From the NCBI GenBank assembly GCA_038380435.1, contig JAWZYU010000034.1, positions 37,696,901-37,760,900 on the forward strand: a DNA stretch of 64,000 nt, in the 5' to 3' direction. This stretch comes from Ryuthela nishihirai (Eukaryota > Arthropoda > Arachnida > Araneae > Heptathelidae). The notes beneath the pieces are model-generated. The model did not search any database. It saw only the letters and a program-made list of their open reading frames with translations, and was not told the origin of the DNA. Of the stretch, positions 1 to 10,738 are shown in pieces. Each line of letters opens with the position of its first letter. The first letter of the stretch is position 1. Both the position numbers and the translations under genes were made by a program.

Positions 1-65
1 TGTGACCTGGCCATTTAGCCCATGGTGAGCAAAACAGTGCCGCTCAGAGGTAAAACAACCCAAGG
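1..65 (+). mobile_element. SINE-A 3' tail, cut by window edge
   Basis: This is the last 65 bp of a plus-oriented SINE-A: tgtgacctggccatttagcc, then cgctcagaggtaaaacaacc. The rest lies outside the window. Confidence 0.85.
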
Positions 66-143
66 GGAATGTTAACAAGAATATATGAATATTTTTTTCA
101 GGTTATAGGGGGAGAGGGCCAAAAGTAAAAGCAATCCACTGAG

Positions 144-1451
144 TTGGGTTGTTTTACCACTGAGCAGCACTTTTTTGCACACAATGGGTTAAATGGCAAG
201 GTCCAGGGGAGTAGCGAAGGAGTATGGTTGGGGGGGGGGGGGAAATTCGAAAATTTTCCAACTCAAAAATCAAATTTTGCCAACTGAGAAAAATAATGTC
301 TCTGTCAGGTTCGTACCTGGATTTTCGCTCCGTGTGTGTGTGGGGTTGAGACAATTTTCACAACTCTCCTGCATTTTGCCGTTTGACTTCCAATTTTCCC
401 AACTAGCTGTAATTTCACAGAAATAATCCCAATATTTACATCTCGCTTGAATTGTAGCAAAGTGTGAATTTTCACAAGGTCGCTTGATTTGGCCAACTCT
501 CCTTAATTTCACAAAACCAATCCCAATCTTTACATCTCTCCTAAATTTGCTAAGTCACTTCAAAATTTTCAGACTGCCCAAGATTTTTCCAAGTTTTCTC
601 GATTTTGTCAACTCTCCTTAATTTGCCAACTCGCCAAACAAAAAAAATCCCAATTTTTACTTCTCACCTGATTTTTGCAAAGTCACTCTGAACTTGGCCA
701 ACTCCCCCAAGATTTGCCAACTCTCCTAGATATTGCGAAGTTGCCTCGATTTTGCCAGCACGCCATAATTTTACAGAAAAAAGATTGCATTTTTTACATC
801 TCACCGGAATTTTGTGAACTCCCCACAATTTTCCCAAGTCACTCCGAATTTTGCCAACTGTCCCTAGATTTTGCCAATTTGTCCCGATTTTGTCAACTCA
901 CCTGCATTTTACTAAGTGGATTCGAATTTTGACAACTGCTCTGGATTTTGCCTCTCTCCATTTTCCAAACTGCCCTAGATTTGCCAAGTTGCCTCGATTT
1001 TCACAACTGCCCTTAATTTTACAAAAAAAAAATACAAATTTTCACAACTCACCTAGATTTTACGAAGTCGCTTCGAATTTTTCTAACTCTGAGTTACTTT
1101 GGGGGGGAAACTCCCCCCATAGCTACGCCCCTGGCCAAGTCACTAAGAACCCGAAGGTTGAGAGAGGGGACCCACTGGAACAGCTGTTGGGAGACAGATG
1201 GTAAACTCCCGTCAAGGCCATCTAGCGTGTTCTTTAACGTGCACAGGGTATGGCTCTCACGCACACGAATCATGGCTTAACGTCCCATCCGACGGACGGT
1301 GGCCTTTCCAAGCCCATCGGTGTCCACCACAGACTGTGGGCAGGGCGGGGAGTTTTGCGGAGATAAATTTCAAACTCTGGCCGAGCTAGGACTCGAACCT
1401 GGGAACTGCAGATTACGAGCCTGGCGCGGTACCGACTGAACCACCCCTGCC
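144..1451 (-). mobile_element. SINE-A copy split by a minisatellite element
   Basis: The minus-oriented copy starts ttgggttgttttaccactga and ends ctgcc. The duplication caatccactgag occurs immediately before (132-143) and after (1452-1463), so the two parts are one insertion. The sequence between about 204 and 1133 is foreign. The tRNA head is at about 1380-1450. Confidence 0.85.
204..1133. repeat. degenerate minisatellite bounded by inverted ends
   Basis: The interior repeats a loose 17-18 / 35 bp motif of the form attttgccaactc plus a variable pyrimidine-rich linker, about 25 times. The left edge reads CAGGGGAGTAGC and the right edge is the inverse of CAGGGGCGTAGC, each followed by a G run. 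The flanking SINE sequence is approximately duplicated (ggcaaggtc at 195-203, gccaagtc at 1134-1141). This fits a DNA transposon-like element whose interior became a minisatellite; no transposase is visible. Confidence 0.6.
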
Positions 1452-1463
1452 CAATCCACTGAG

Positions 1464-1896
1464 TTTCACCATGTCGGTTTAAAGGAGGTGTCGGAAGCAA
1501 CATTACATTTAGTAAATCACTCAAGTATTTTTCTTCCTCTCATTACAAAAAAAAAATTATTTTACTTTTATTATTGTTGAGGGTGATTTGCTCGAGCATA
1601 ACATTTTTTTCGATCTATTAAGCAACTTGGTACTGATTGAGGAAGGAGGAGTTCATTTCTAAACTGAGTTCATTTCTAAATTTGGTTAGCGGCCACAAAA
1701 TTCTTAATCCGACCCTTTCGAGGATTTTAAATATACTTCATGAAAAATGAAGCTTTCTGTGTTCAAAAATGGAATAATCCTCTTTCAAATATGGGAACAC
1801 CTGAGTCAAAACTAGAGCATTCTACATTGAAAAATGAAACATTTGACCTTCAATATTTAAACGTCATAATGGGAAATGTTTAAACATCATACAGGG
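1464..1896. other. unassigned, AT-rich
   Basis: No coding signal was seen. From 1720 to 1890 loosely repeated phrases such as gaaaaatgaaaca recur, and similar phrases occur at 2750-2890, so both may be parts of one old low-complexity repeat separated by SINE insertions. Confidence 0.3.
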
Positions 1897-2273
1897 TTGG
1901 GTTGATGCCTCTGAGCGGCACTTTTTTGCACATCATGGGCTAAATGGCCAGATCACATTGACCCCGAAGACTCAGAGAAGGTTGGGGGGACCCACTGGAA
2001 CAGCTGTTGGGAGACAGATGGTAGCCTCCCGTCAAGGCCATCCAGCGTGTTCTTTAACGTGCACAGGGTATGGCTCTCCCGCACACGGGGCCACGGCTTA
2101 ACGTCCCATCCGACGGACGTAGGCCTTTCCAAGCCCATCGGTGTCCCCTTGTGACCGTGGGCAGGGCGGGGAATTTTTGTGGAGATAAATCTCAACGCTG
2201 ACCCAGCTGGGACTCGAACCTGGGACCTACAGATTACGAGCCTGGCACGCTACTGACTGAGCCACCACCGCCC
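1897..2273 (-). mobile_element. SINE-A, full length
   Basis: The copy runs from ttgggttgatgcctctgagc to the tRNA head ending accgccc. It is flanked by catcatacaggg at about 1885-1896 and 2274-2285, a clean 12-bp TSD. Box B survives as ggactcgaacc in this orientation. Confidence 0.9.
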
Positions 2274-2308
2274 CATCATACAGGGAAAACTATCCATTCT
2301 ATAATTAA

Positions 2309-2693
2309 GGCGGGGGTTGCTCAGTCGGTAAAGTGGCAGGCTCGTAATCTGCAGTTCCCAGGTTCGAGTCTCGCCTGGGCCAGCGTTGAGATTTATCTCC
2401 GCAAAACTCCTCTGCCCACGGCCAGTAGGGGTCACCGATGGGCTTGAAAATGCCCCCATCCATCGGATGGGACATTAAGTCGAGGTCCCGTGTGCGGGAG
2501 AGCCTTACCCTGGGCATTTAAAGAACACGCTAGATGTCCTTGACGGGAGGCTACCATCTGTCTCCTAGCAGTTTTTCAGTGAGTCCCCTACCCCCACTTC
2601 CTCTGAATCCTCGGGGTCCTTGTGACCTGGCCATTTAGCTCATTGTGTGCAAAAAAGTTCCGCTCAGAGGTAAAATAACCCAACGTACCACGA
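2309..2693 (+). mobile_element. SINE-A, full length
   Basis: The head begins ggcgggggttgctcagtcgg, box B is ggttcgagtct, and the tail is taaaataacccaac. No TSD is evident. It is more diverged than the copy at 1897-2273. Confidence 0.85.
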
Positions 2694-3077
2694 CGATCCA
2701 TCTGGTATATTTTGGGTATGTTTTAACACTTTCAAGTAATCGCTCTGCATGCAAAAGAGGTTCTTCCAGAAAATTTAAATATCTCGCACAGAAAAATTTG
2801 AACATCCTAGCTGAAAAATTTAAACACCCATTTCAAATTTTGAAACATCCTATGCAAAAATGGAATTCCACGCTTGAAGTTTCCGACACCCTCTAGAAGA
2901 AATTTCCTCCGTGTAAATTTGGACACACTCTCAACTGAAGTAATTGCAAAATTATCCAATTTAGACCCTAATTTTTTATTTATAGACAAAAAAAAAACTA
3001 CATGTGCTTCATTTATAACCAAATGAACAAGAATGTAGAAAAGTTATTTTTCTAACATCATTTCACCGAAATTTTGT
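2694..3077. other. unassigned, AT-rich
   Basis: There is no gene signal. It contains the aaaatttgaacatcc-like phrases shared with 1720-1890. Confidence 0.3.
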
Positions 3078-3460
3078 GGGGGCGTGGGTGGCTCAGTCGG
3101 TAGCGCGCCAGGCTCGTAATCTGCAGTTTCCAGCTTCGAGTCTCAGCTGGGTCAGCGCTAAGATTTATCTCCGCAAAATTTCCCGCCCTGCCCACGGTCC
3201 ATAGGGGACACCGATGGGCTTGGAAAGGCCTCCGTCCGTCGGATGGGACGTTAAGCCGTGGCCTCGTGTGCATGAGAGCCATACCTTGTGCACGTTAAAG
3301 AACACGCTGGATGGCCTTGACAGGAGGCTACCATCTGTCTCCCAACAGCTGTTCCAGTGGGTCCCCTCCCCCAACCTTCTCTGAGCCTTCGGGGTCCATG
3401 TGACCTGGCCATTTAGCCCATGGTGTGCAAAAAAGTGCCGCTCAGAGGTAAAACAGTCCA
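3078..3460 (+). mobile_element. SINE-A, full length, abuts the satellite
   Basis: The head starts ggggcgtgggtggctcagtc. The tail aaaacagtccaacagtccaa runs directly into a partial 128-bp satellite monomer, so the left edge of the array is defined by this SINE. Confidence 0.85.
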
Positions 3461-3465
3461 ACAGT

Positions 3466-5900
3466 CCAATGCTCCACGTATTCCCTGGAAATGTGTATGT
3501 AACTGGCGTACCCCTTGTATAGATAGATAAAACTATAGTTATAGTATAACAATGGTAATAAAATAAAACATATATATATATCAGTAGTTGTCAACCTTTT
3601 ATGCTTCACGTACCTCCTGGAAATGTGTATGTAACTGGCGTACCCCTTGTATAGACGGATAAAACTATAGTTATAGTATAACAATGGGAATAAAATAAAA
3701 CATATATATCAGTTGGGTTGGGTTGTTTAACCTCTGAGCGGCACTTTTTTTTGCACACCATAGGTTAAATCGCCAGGTCACATGGACCCCGAAGGCTCAG
3801 AGAAGGTTGGGGGAGGGGACCCACTGGAACAGCTGTTGGGAGACAGATGGTAGCCTCCCGTCAAGGCCATCTAGCGTGTTCTTTAACGTGCACAGGGTAT
3901 GGCTCTCCCATACACGGGGGCCACGGCTTAACGTCCCATCCGACGGACGGCGTCCTTTACAAGCCCATCGGTGTCCCCCTATTGATCGTGGGCGGGGAAT
4001 TTTGCGGAGATAAATCTCAACGCTGACCCAGCTGGGACTCGAACCTGGGAATTACAGATTACGAGCGTGGCGCGCTACCGACTGAGCCACCCCCGCCCCG
4101 TATATATCAGTAGTTGTCAACCTTGTATGCTTCACGTACTCCCTGGAAATGTGTATGTAACTGGCGTACCCCTTTTGAAAATGGATAAAACTCTAGTTAT
4201 AGTATAACAATGGGAATAAAACAAAACATATATATTAGTGGTTCTCAACGTTTTATGCTTCACGTACCCCCTGGAAATGTGTATGTAACTGGCGTACCCC
4301 TTGTATAGATAGATAAAACTATAGTTATAGTATAACAATGGGAATAAAATAAAACATATATATCAGTGGTTCTCAACCTATTATGCTTCACGTACCCCCT
4401 GGAAATGTGTATGTAACTGGCGTACCCCTTGTATAGATAGATAAAACTATAGTTATAGTATTAACAATGGGAATAAAATAAAACATATATATCAGTGGTT
4501 CTCAACCTTTTATGCTTCACGTATCCCCTGGAAATGTGTATGTAATTGGCGTACCCCTTGTATAGATAGATAAAACTATAGTTATAGTATAACAATGGGA
4601 ATAAAATAAAACATATATATCAGTGGTTCTCAACCTATTATGCTTCACGTACCCCCTGGAAATGTGTATGTAACTGGCGTACCCCTTGTATAGATAGATA
4701 AAACTATAGTTATAGTATAACAATGGGAATAAAATAAAACATATATATCAGTGGTTCTCAACCTTTTATGCTTCACGTACCTCCTGGAAATGTGTATGTA
4801 ACTGGCGTACCCCTTGTTTAGATAGATAAAACTATAGTTATAGTATAACAATGGGAATAAAATAAAACATATATATCAGTGGTTCTCAACCTTTTATGCT
4901 TCACGTACCCCCTGAAAATTTGTATGTAACTGACGTACCCCTTGTATAGATATATAAAACTGTAGTTATAGTATAACAATGGGAATAAAATAAAACATAT
5001 ATATCAGTGGTTCTCAACCTTTTATGCTTCACGTACCCCCTGGAAATGTGTATGTAATTGGCGTACCCCTTGTATAGATAGATAAAACTATAGTTATAGT
5101 ATAACAATGGGAATAAAATAAAACATATATATCAGTGGTTCTCAACCTTTTATGCTTCACGTACCTCCTGGAAATGTGTATGTAACTGGCGTACCCCTTG
5201 TTTAGATAGATAAAACTATAGTTATAGTATAACAATGGGAATAAAATAAAACATATATATCAGTGGTTCTCAACCTTTTATGCTTCACGTACCCCCTGAA
5301 AATTTGTATGTAACTGACGTACCCCTTGTATAGATATATAAAACTGTAGTTATAGTATAACAATGGGAATAAAATAAAACATATATATCAGTGGTTCTCA
5401 ACCTTTTATGCTTCACGTACCCCCTGGAAATGTGTATGTAATTGGCGTACCCCTTGTATAGATAGATAAAACTATAGTTATAGTATAACACTGGGAATAA
5501 AATAAAACATATATATCAGTGTTTCTCAACATTTTATGCTTCACGTACCCCCTGGAAATGTGTATGTAACTGGCGTACCCCTTGTATAGACGGATAAAAC
5601 TATAGTTATAGTATAACAATGGGAATAAAATAAAACATATATATCAGTGGTTCTCAACCTTTTATGCTTCACGTACCCCCTGAAAATTTGTATGTAACTG
5701 ACGTACCCCTTGTATAGATATATAAAACTGTAGTTATAGTATAACAATGGGAATAAAATGAAACATATATATCAGTGGTTCTCAACCTTTTATGCTTCAC
5801 GTACCCCCTGGAAATGTGTATGTAACTGGCCTACCCCTTGTACAGATAGATAAAACTATAGTTATAGTACAACAATGGAAATAAAATAAAACATATATAT
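3466..5900. repeat. 128-bp satellite array with 384-bp higher-order period
   Basis: About 16 monomers of 128 bp, interrupted once by a SINE (3714-4100). Each monomer contains cagtggttctcaacctttta, then cgtacccc twice, then a block of tatagttatagtataacaat. Variant monomers recur every third unit: the gaaaatttg variant starts at 4914, 5298 and 5682, and the acctcctgg variant at 4781 and 5165, exactly 384 bp apart. The 68-residue open frames on the minus strand are by-products of the repeat. The cagtggttctcaac start resembles hAT termini. Confidence 0.95.
3714..4100 (-). mobile_element. SINE-A inserted in the satellite
   Basis: It begins tgggttgggttgtttaacct and ends cccgccccg. The satellite sequence atatatcagt is repeated on both sides, marking the TSD. 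It therefore entered after the array existed. Confidence 0.9.
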
Positions 5901-5990
5901 AACATATATCTAGCGACTTTTGAGCTCTCACGGCGTACCCCAAAAAATGTTTTATCGCGTACCCCACGTTGATAACCCCTACCTTAAGAG
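5901..5990. mobile_element. decayed inverse hAT-like end bordering the satellite
   Basis: The stretch ggcgtacccc ... gcgtaccccacgttgataacc read in reverse gives ggttatcaacgtggggtacgc, an imperfect inverse of the monomer start cagtggttctcaacc ... cgtacccc. It looks like the opposite terminus of the element from which the satellite arose. Confidence 0.5.
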
Positions 5991-6120
5991 ATTAAATGAT
6001 CGATGCAAGGGAATGCCATTCGCAACTCAAATCCTACTTGAATGTTAAAAGAGCAAGATAACTGAAATTACCTGATGTAGAAAACCTCTCCTTGTACTCA
6101 ACGATTCCTTATTCTCCCCA

Positions 6121-6342
6121 CAGTAAGGCATTAACGACTGGCTCGTGTTCTTTCGTCAAAATTTTTACTCAGAGGAGAGACAGGATTCCACTGGAGCGTG
6201 GAATGTCAACTTTCAGATATCAGCTGATTGCGATCTTTCATCTCTGCCCATGCGGAAAATGAAGATGCGGACTTGGAGAGTGCTAAGTGACAGAATTGAA
6301 ATATCTGACACTTTTGCTTCGCAACGCTTCACCGGATTTTAG
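6121..6342 (+). CDS. possible terminal exon, unrecognised
   Basis: A strong acceptor-like tract (ttattctccccacag) ends at 6122 and a second AG (taag) follows. From there a frame stays open for about 72 codons to TAG at 6340-6342, including residues NDWLVFFRQNFYSEERQ and TGAWNVNFQISADCDL. The composition looks protein-like, but a stop directly follows the better AG, no partner exon was found, and I do not recognise a family. It could be a chance frame in single-copy sequence. Confidence 0.2.
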
Positions 6343-6686
6343 TGTTAGCCCGTTGAAGTTGGGTGATTTCTGCACTCCTTGAGAATGAACTTTGATTAGC
6401 CTCAAATGTTGAATGAATGTATACAATGCACGTGGTTCATTTGTGTTGAGTCCTTTTAAATCTAAGCGGAACTTTTATGTACATAATAGGCTGAATGACA
6501 GGTCAGAAGAACCCAGGGGTTCAGATAAGGATTGTTTCCTCTGAGCACTGTTTTGCGCACTAAGCTAAATCGCTAGAACCCAAGGGACTCAGAGATGGGT
6601 TGTTTTTCCTCCAAACGCACTCTTTTACACACAATACGCAAAATCGCCAGATCAAAGGACTCCAAGGTCCCAAAACGTTGGGGAAG

Positions 6687-7026
6687 TTGGGTTGTTTTAC
6701 CTCTGAGCGGCACTTTTTTGCACACCATGGGCTAAATGGCCAGGTCACAAGGACCCCGAAGGATCAGAGAAGGGGGAGGGGACCCACTGGAACAGCTGTT
6801 GAGAGACAGATGATAGCCTCCCGTCAGGACCATCCAGCATGTTCTTTAACGTGCACAGGGTATGGCTCTCCCGCACACGGGGCCACGGCTTAACGTCCCA
6901 TCCGACGGACGGCGGCCTTTCCAAGCCCATCGGTATCCTCTACTGACCGTGGGCAGGGCAAGAATTTTGCGGAGATAAATCTCAACGCTGACTCAGCTGG
7001 GACTCGAACCTGGGAACTGCAGATTA
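6687..7026 (-). mobile_element. SINE-A lacking most of its tRNA head
   Basis: The copy begins ttgggttgttttacctctga and stops at ctgcagatt inside the head. acgttggggaag flanks both ends (about 6675-6686 and 7027-7038), so it is a genuine 5'-truncated insertion. Confidence 0.9.
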
Positions 7027-7174
7027 CGTTGGGGAAGAGTTGTGTTGTTTTGCCTCTGAGCAGCACTATTATGCGCATAATGGGCTAAATCGCCAGGTCA
7101 CAATGAACCCAAGGGCTCAGAGAAGATTGAGGGGAGGAAACCCACTGGACAACTGTTAGGAGACAATGGTAGCC

Positions 7175-7560
7175 GGGGCGGAGTGGCTCAGTCGGTAGCG
7201 CGCCAGTTTTGTAATCTGTATTTCCCAGGTTCGAGTCCCAGCTGTGTCAGCGTTGAAATTTATCGCCGCGAAATTTCCCGCCCTACCCACCGTCAGTAGG
7301 GAACACCGATGGGTTTGGGAAAGGCCGCCGTCCGTCGAATGGGACGTTAAGCCGTGGCCCTATGTGCGGGAGAGCCATACCCTGTGCACGTTAAAAAACA
7401 CGCTGGATGGCCTTGACTGGACGCTACCATCTGTCCCCCAACAGCTGTTTCAGTGGGTCCCCTTCCCCAAGCTTCTCTGAGCCTTCGGGGTCCTTGTGAC
7501 CTGGCCATTTAGCCCATGGTGTGCAAAATATATAAACATAAGATAAAACAACCCAACACA
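7175..7560 (+). mobile_element. SINE-A, full length, nested in SINE-A
   Basis: The head ggggcggagtggctcagtcg follows acaatggtagcc, and a close copy, acagtggtagcc, follows the tail. The tail is altered to gcaaaatatataaacataag before aaaacaaccc. Confidence 0.85.
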
Positions 7561-7665
7561 ACAGTGGTAGCCTCCCTCCATACCATCCAGTGTGATCTTT
7601 AATGTGTACAGAGTATGACTCTCCTGCACGAGGACCGCGGCTTTACTTCCCATCCGACGGATGGA

Positions 7666-8189
7666 CTGAAGTTGCAGGAGTTTCGAATTGGCTTTTCCAT
7701 TGGGCATAACCCGAAATTTTCCCATTTCATTGTCCCTTTTTTTTTAATCGAAACTTGCTGAGAACAAATGATACCCATATTTGTTCGTTTGCAAATTGCT
7801 TTAATTACTTTCATCGTATTGATTTATATTAACATCGTCTGTTAAAGGCTGATATTTGAATTGGTTTTGTTTTTTTAAAAATCTATTATTAAAAAAAGAC
7901 TGACATCGTCACTTATTAAAGGCAAAGTAGGCCTAACTGTTGAAAGCTATTATTATAATGGAAAGTGCCATTTCATCCTGTCAAAAGATTTGACATTTCC
8001 GTTCCACTTTAGAACTTAAAGAACTTTGTATTCCGAGTAGTCTGTTTTCTTCATCAGGCTGACCTTAGTGAAGTTCACGCTCTGTTAAAGCGCGTGGTGC
8101 TTTTGCATGACGTCAGTTCTTGAGTTTCTCTGAAAAGTTTAAAACTCTGGATTTCCAACATTAAATTCTCTACTTGTAGTAAAAAAAAA
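7666..8189. other. unassigned
   Basis: Mostly AT-rich sequence with no gene, repeat boundary or RNA gene that I can support. Confidence 0.3.
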
Positions 8190-8369
8190 TACCCCTCACG
8201 TAGCTGCTTGCCACAGAAGTCTGACAGGAGCCTGTCAGTTTATATGCCGTAGTAGAAGGTCTGTGAGGATGGCAGGACCTCAGCAGGAAAACGACACACA
8301 CAACCATGCCTTACCCGGGGCTCGAACCCAGGTCCCTTAGATCAGTAGCCAAGCGCGCTAACCACTCGA
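8190..8369 (-). mobile_element. SINE-B, copy 1 of a close pair
   Basis: It reads cctcacgtagctgcttgcca through to ctcgaacccaggtcc and ctaaccactcg. In the sense direction the head is a tRNA-like promoter with box B ggttcgagccc. It differs from most SINE-Bs in having cctcacgtag where others have cctcaagcag. Confidence 0.85.
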
Positions 8370-8397
8370 CAAAACTTAAATGATATTTGGTATTAAA

Positions 8398-8580
8398 ATA
8401 AATACCCCCCTCACGTAGCTGCTTGCCACAGAAGTCTGACAGGAGCCTGTCAGTTTATATGCCGTAGTATGGGAAGGTCTGTGAGGATGGCAGGACCTCA
8501 GCAGAAAAACGACACACACAACCATGCCTTACCCGGGGCTCGAACCCAGGTCCCTTAAATCAGTAGCCAAGCGCGTTAAC
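8398..8580 (-). mobile_element. SINE-B, copy 2 of a close pair
   Basis: It shares with copy 1 the cctcacgtag variant, acagaagtctgac and gccgtagta, and lies in the same orientation about 208 bp away. A local duplication or two insertions of one young subfamily would both explain it. Confidence 0.85.
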
Positions 8581-8660
8581 TGCAGTTTTTTTATATTTTG
8601 TTTCTAAAACAAAATTAAATTCCCTTTTATGCTGATCGAGTTTAGTTTCTCTTATAGTGG

Positions 8661-9005
8661 TGGGGAGCTGGCTCAGTCTGTAGCGCACCAGGCTCCATAA
8701 TCTGCAATTCGGAGTTTCGAGTTACAACTGTACCAGAGTTAAAATTCATTTCCTCTGAATCCCCACCCTGTCCTCAGTCAGAGAGAGGACCTGATGAATG
8801 TCTCCAGCGTGCGGGAGAGCCATACCCTGTGCACGTTAAAGAACATGCCCGATGGCCTTGCCGGGAGGCTACCATCTGTCTCTTAACAGCTGTTCCAGTG
8901 GGTCCCCTCCCCCAACCTTCTCTTAGCCTTCGGAGTCCTTGTGACCTGGCCATTTAGCCCATGGTGTGCAAAAATTGCCTCTCAGAGGTAAAACAACCCA
9001 ACCCA
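8661..9005 (+). mobile_element. SINE-A, diverged, internally shortened
   Basis: The head tggggagctggctcagtctg has decayed (cgagttacaac at box B). The part between the head and the gtgcgggagagcc segment is shortened. The tail joins the tandem array that follows. Confidence 0.8.
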
Positions 9006-9392
9006 AATTTCTGGGTCCTTGTGACCTGGCCATTTAGCCCACGGTGTGCAAAAAAAGTGCCGCTCAGAGGTAAAACAACCCAAACTTCGGGGTCCTTGTG
9101 ACCTGGCCATTTAGCCCATGGTGTGCAAAAAAGTGCCGCTCAGAGGTAAAACAACCCAAGCTTCGGGGTCCTTGTGATCTGGTCATTTGCCCATGGTGTG
9201 CAAAAAAAGTGTCGCTCAGAGGTAAAACAACTCAACCCAAGCTTCGGGGTCTTTGTGACCTGGCCATTTATCCCATGGTGTGCAGAAAAGTGCCGCTCAG
9301 TGGTAAAACAACCCAACCTTCGGGGTCCTTGTGACCTGGCCATTTAGCCCATGGTGTGCAAAAAAGTGCCGCTCAGGGGTGAAACAATCCAA
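9006..9392 (+). repeat. tandem array of SINE-A 3' tails
   Basis: About five further units of about 78 bp follow the SINE at 8661. Each begins cttcggggtccttgtgacct and ends gaggtaaaacaaccca. No head or body lies between them. Confidence 0.9.
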
Positions 9393-10009
9393 TACAATTA
9401 TAAAAAACTTATCCGGTAATAAAACGGAAACCCTAGAAATTTCCACTTTCTCTTATTTACTAGTTGTACGAAGGAAGTCATCCATTTGGCTTCAGTTTAT
9501 GGGAAAGCATTTTATCTTCTGGGTCAGACTGAGTCTGCGCGGGCGGCCCTCGTGCTTGCTTAAAGCAAAGAACACGGAAGGGCTGTCTCCCATTCCTGCC
9601 CGTCCACCCTTCGAGCTCGGAAGTGCTTTTTAAACATTCTTTGGGACAATGGCCACTTTCGATTTCAACCTCTTCCCCCGCGTGCCCGCCTTCGCTTCAG
9701 AGTTCGTGACAAAGAGAGACCTACAAATTTCGTTTGGTAATGCGAGCGGTTACGGTTTCAAATTACTAGCACAGAATTTGGGAAGATTTTTGGACTTCTT
9801 TTTTGTTTGTTTATTGGAGTGGAAAAGTGGACTACAAATGCCGGCCTTTTTTATATTCAGAATCGTACGATTTATTGTACTCATTCATTAGTAACAGACG
9901 TTTGATTAGGGGCAATCGTCTGCTCCTATTGTTTGCGGTTTGCAATTTACGCTGCACAAGAAAATCGCTGGGAGTTCAACTTCCTGAAGAAGTATATGGC
10001 CCAATCTGG
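9393..10009. other. unassigned single-copy-looking region, partly GC-rich
   Basis: The part 9530-9730 is notably richer in CG dinucleotides than its surroundings and carries a short open frame from ATG 9649 (MATFDFNLFPRVPAF...). I recognise no family, and no splice partners are evident. Confidence 0.25.
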
Positions 10010-10274
10010 GGTTGTTTTACCTCTGAGCGGCACTTTTTTTGCACAAAAAAATTGCAACGTGCACAGGGTATGACTCTCCCTCACATGGGACCACGGCTTA
10101 ACGTCCCATCCGACGGACGGTGGCCTTTCCAAGCCCATCGGTGTCCCCTACTGACCGTGGGCAAGGCGGGAAATTTTGCGGAGATAAATCTCAACGCTGA
10201 TCCAGCTGGGACTCGAACCTGGGAACTACAGATTACGAGCCTGGCGCGCTACCGACTGAACCCCCCCCCCCCCC
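10010..10274 (-). mobile_element. SINE-A with internal deletion
   Basis: It starts gggttgttttacctctgagc. After gcacttttttt the body jumps to aacgtgcacagggtatg, losing about 130 bp. ccaatctggg flanks both ends, so the deletion arose in the source RNA or after insertion. The head ends in a run of C. Confidence 0.85.
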
Positions 10275-10487
10275 AATCTGGGGAAATGTTCTCATGGAGT
10301 AAGAAAGATTTTAAATATAAGAGAAACTTTAATTTTTATTTAACCTTCATATTTATCAAGCTTTATTTAATTTCATGCATTATTATTATCGTGGTAGTAG
10401 AAGTGAAAGTAATGAGCCATCGGAAGGATTTCATTACATTGACGTGGCCAACAGAATTTTTTTCTTATACTCCCTAGACATGGGGGT

Positions 10488-10546
10488 CCTCGGTAGCGCG
10501 CCAGGATCGTAATCTACTGTACACAGTATCGAGTTTTATCTCCGTT
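10488..10546 (+). mobile_element. SINE-A head remnant
   Basis: Only tcggtagcgcgccaggatcg and a decayed continuation to ttttatctccg remain. Confidence 0.5.
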
Positions 10547-10547
10547 A

Positions 10548-10738
10548 GTGGCCGAGTGGTTACTGTGCTAGGTTATTGATCAAAGGGACCTGGGTTCGAG
10601 CTCCGGATAAGGCATGGATGTTTGTGTTGTCTTTCTGCTGAGGTCTCGCCTTCCTCTCAGACCTACTATGGCGTATTAAAATGACAGACTCCTGTCAGAC
10701 CTCTGTGGCAAGCAGCTGCTTGAGGGAATATTTATTTT
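10548..10738 (+). mobile_element. SINE-B
   Basis: The head gtggccgagtggttactgtg is followed by gggttcgagctccgg and the body gacagactcctgtcagacct. It ends gagggaatatttatttttt. Confidence 0.85.

Larger units (their letters stand above)
6441..7665 (-). mobile_element. old SINE-A fragments hosting two younger SINE-As
   Basis: Degenerate SINE-A tails in minus orientation lie at about 6445-6530, 6533-6600 and 6601-6686, and a better one at 7027-7174 that resumes at 7561-7665 (ggtagcctccctccataccatcc). The interruptions are the SINE-A copies at 6687-7026 and 7175-7560. This is at least a three-layer nest. Confidence 0.75.

Noticed and set aside
204..1204. Frames of the type FCQLPRFSQLP at the window start as a repeat protein
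   Set aside because: All derive from the degenerate ttttgccaact minisatellite and extend into SINE sequence; no splice or start evidence.
4132..5747. Series of 68-codon minus-strand frames beginning MLYYNYSF
   Set aside because: They repeat every 128 bp and are translations of the satellite monomer; no start context, splice sites or variation pattern typical of coding sequence.
3466..5900. CRISPR-like array (regular repeats)
   Set aside because: There are no unique spacers; the whole 128-bp unit is repeated, in a eukaryotic context.
9803..10477. 224-codon plus frame as a gene
   Set aside because: Its middle two fifths translate a minus-oriented SINE-A and the rest is AT-rich; the length is chance.
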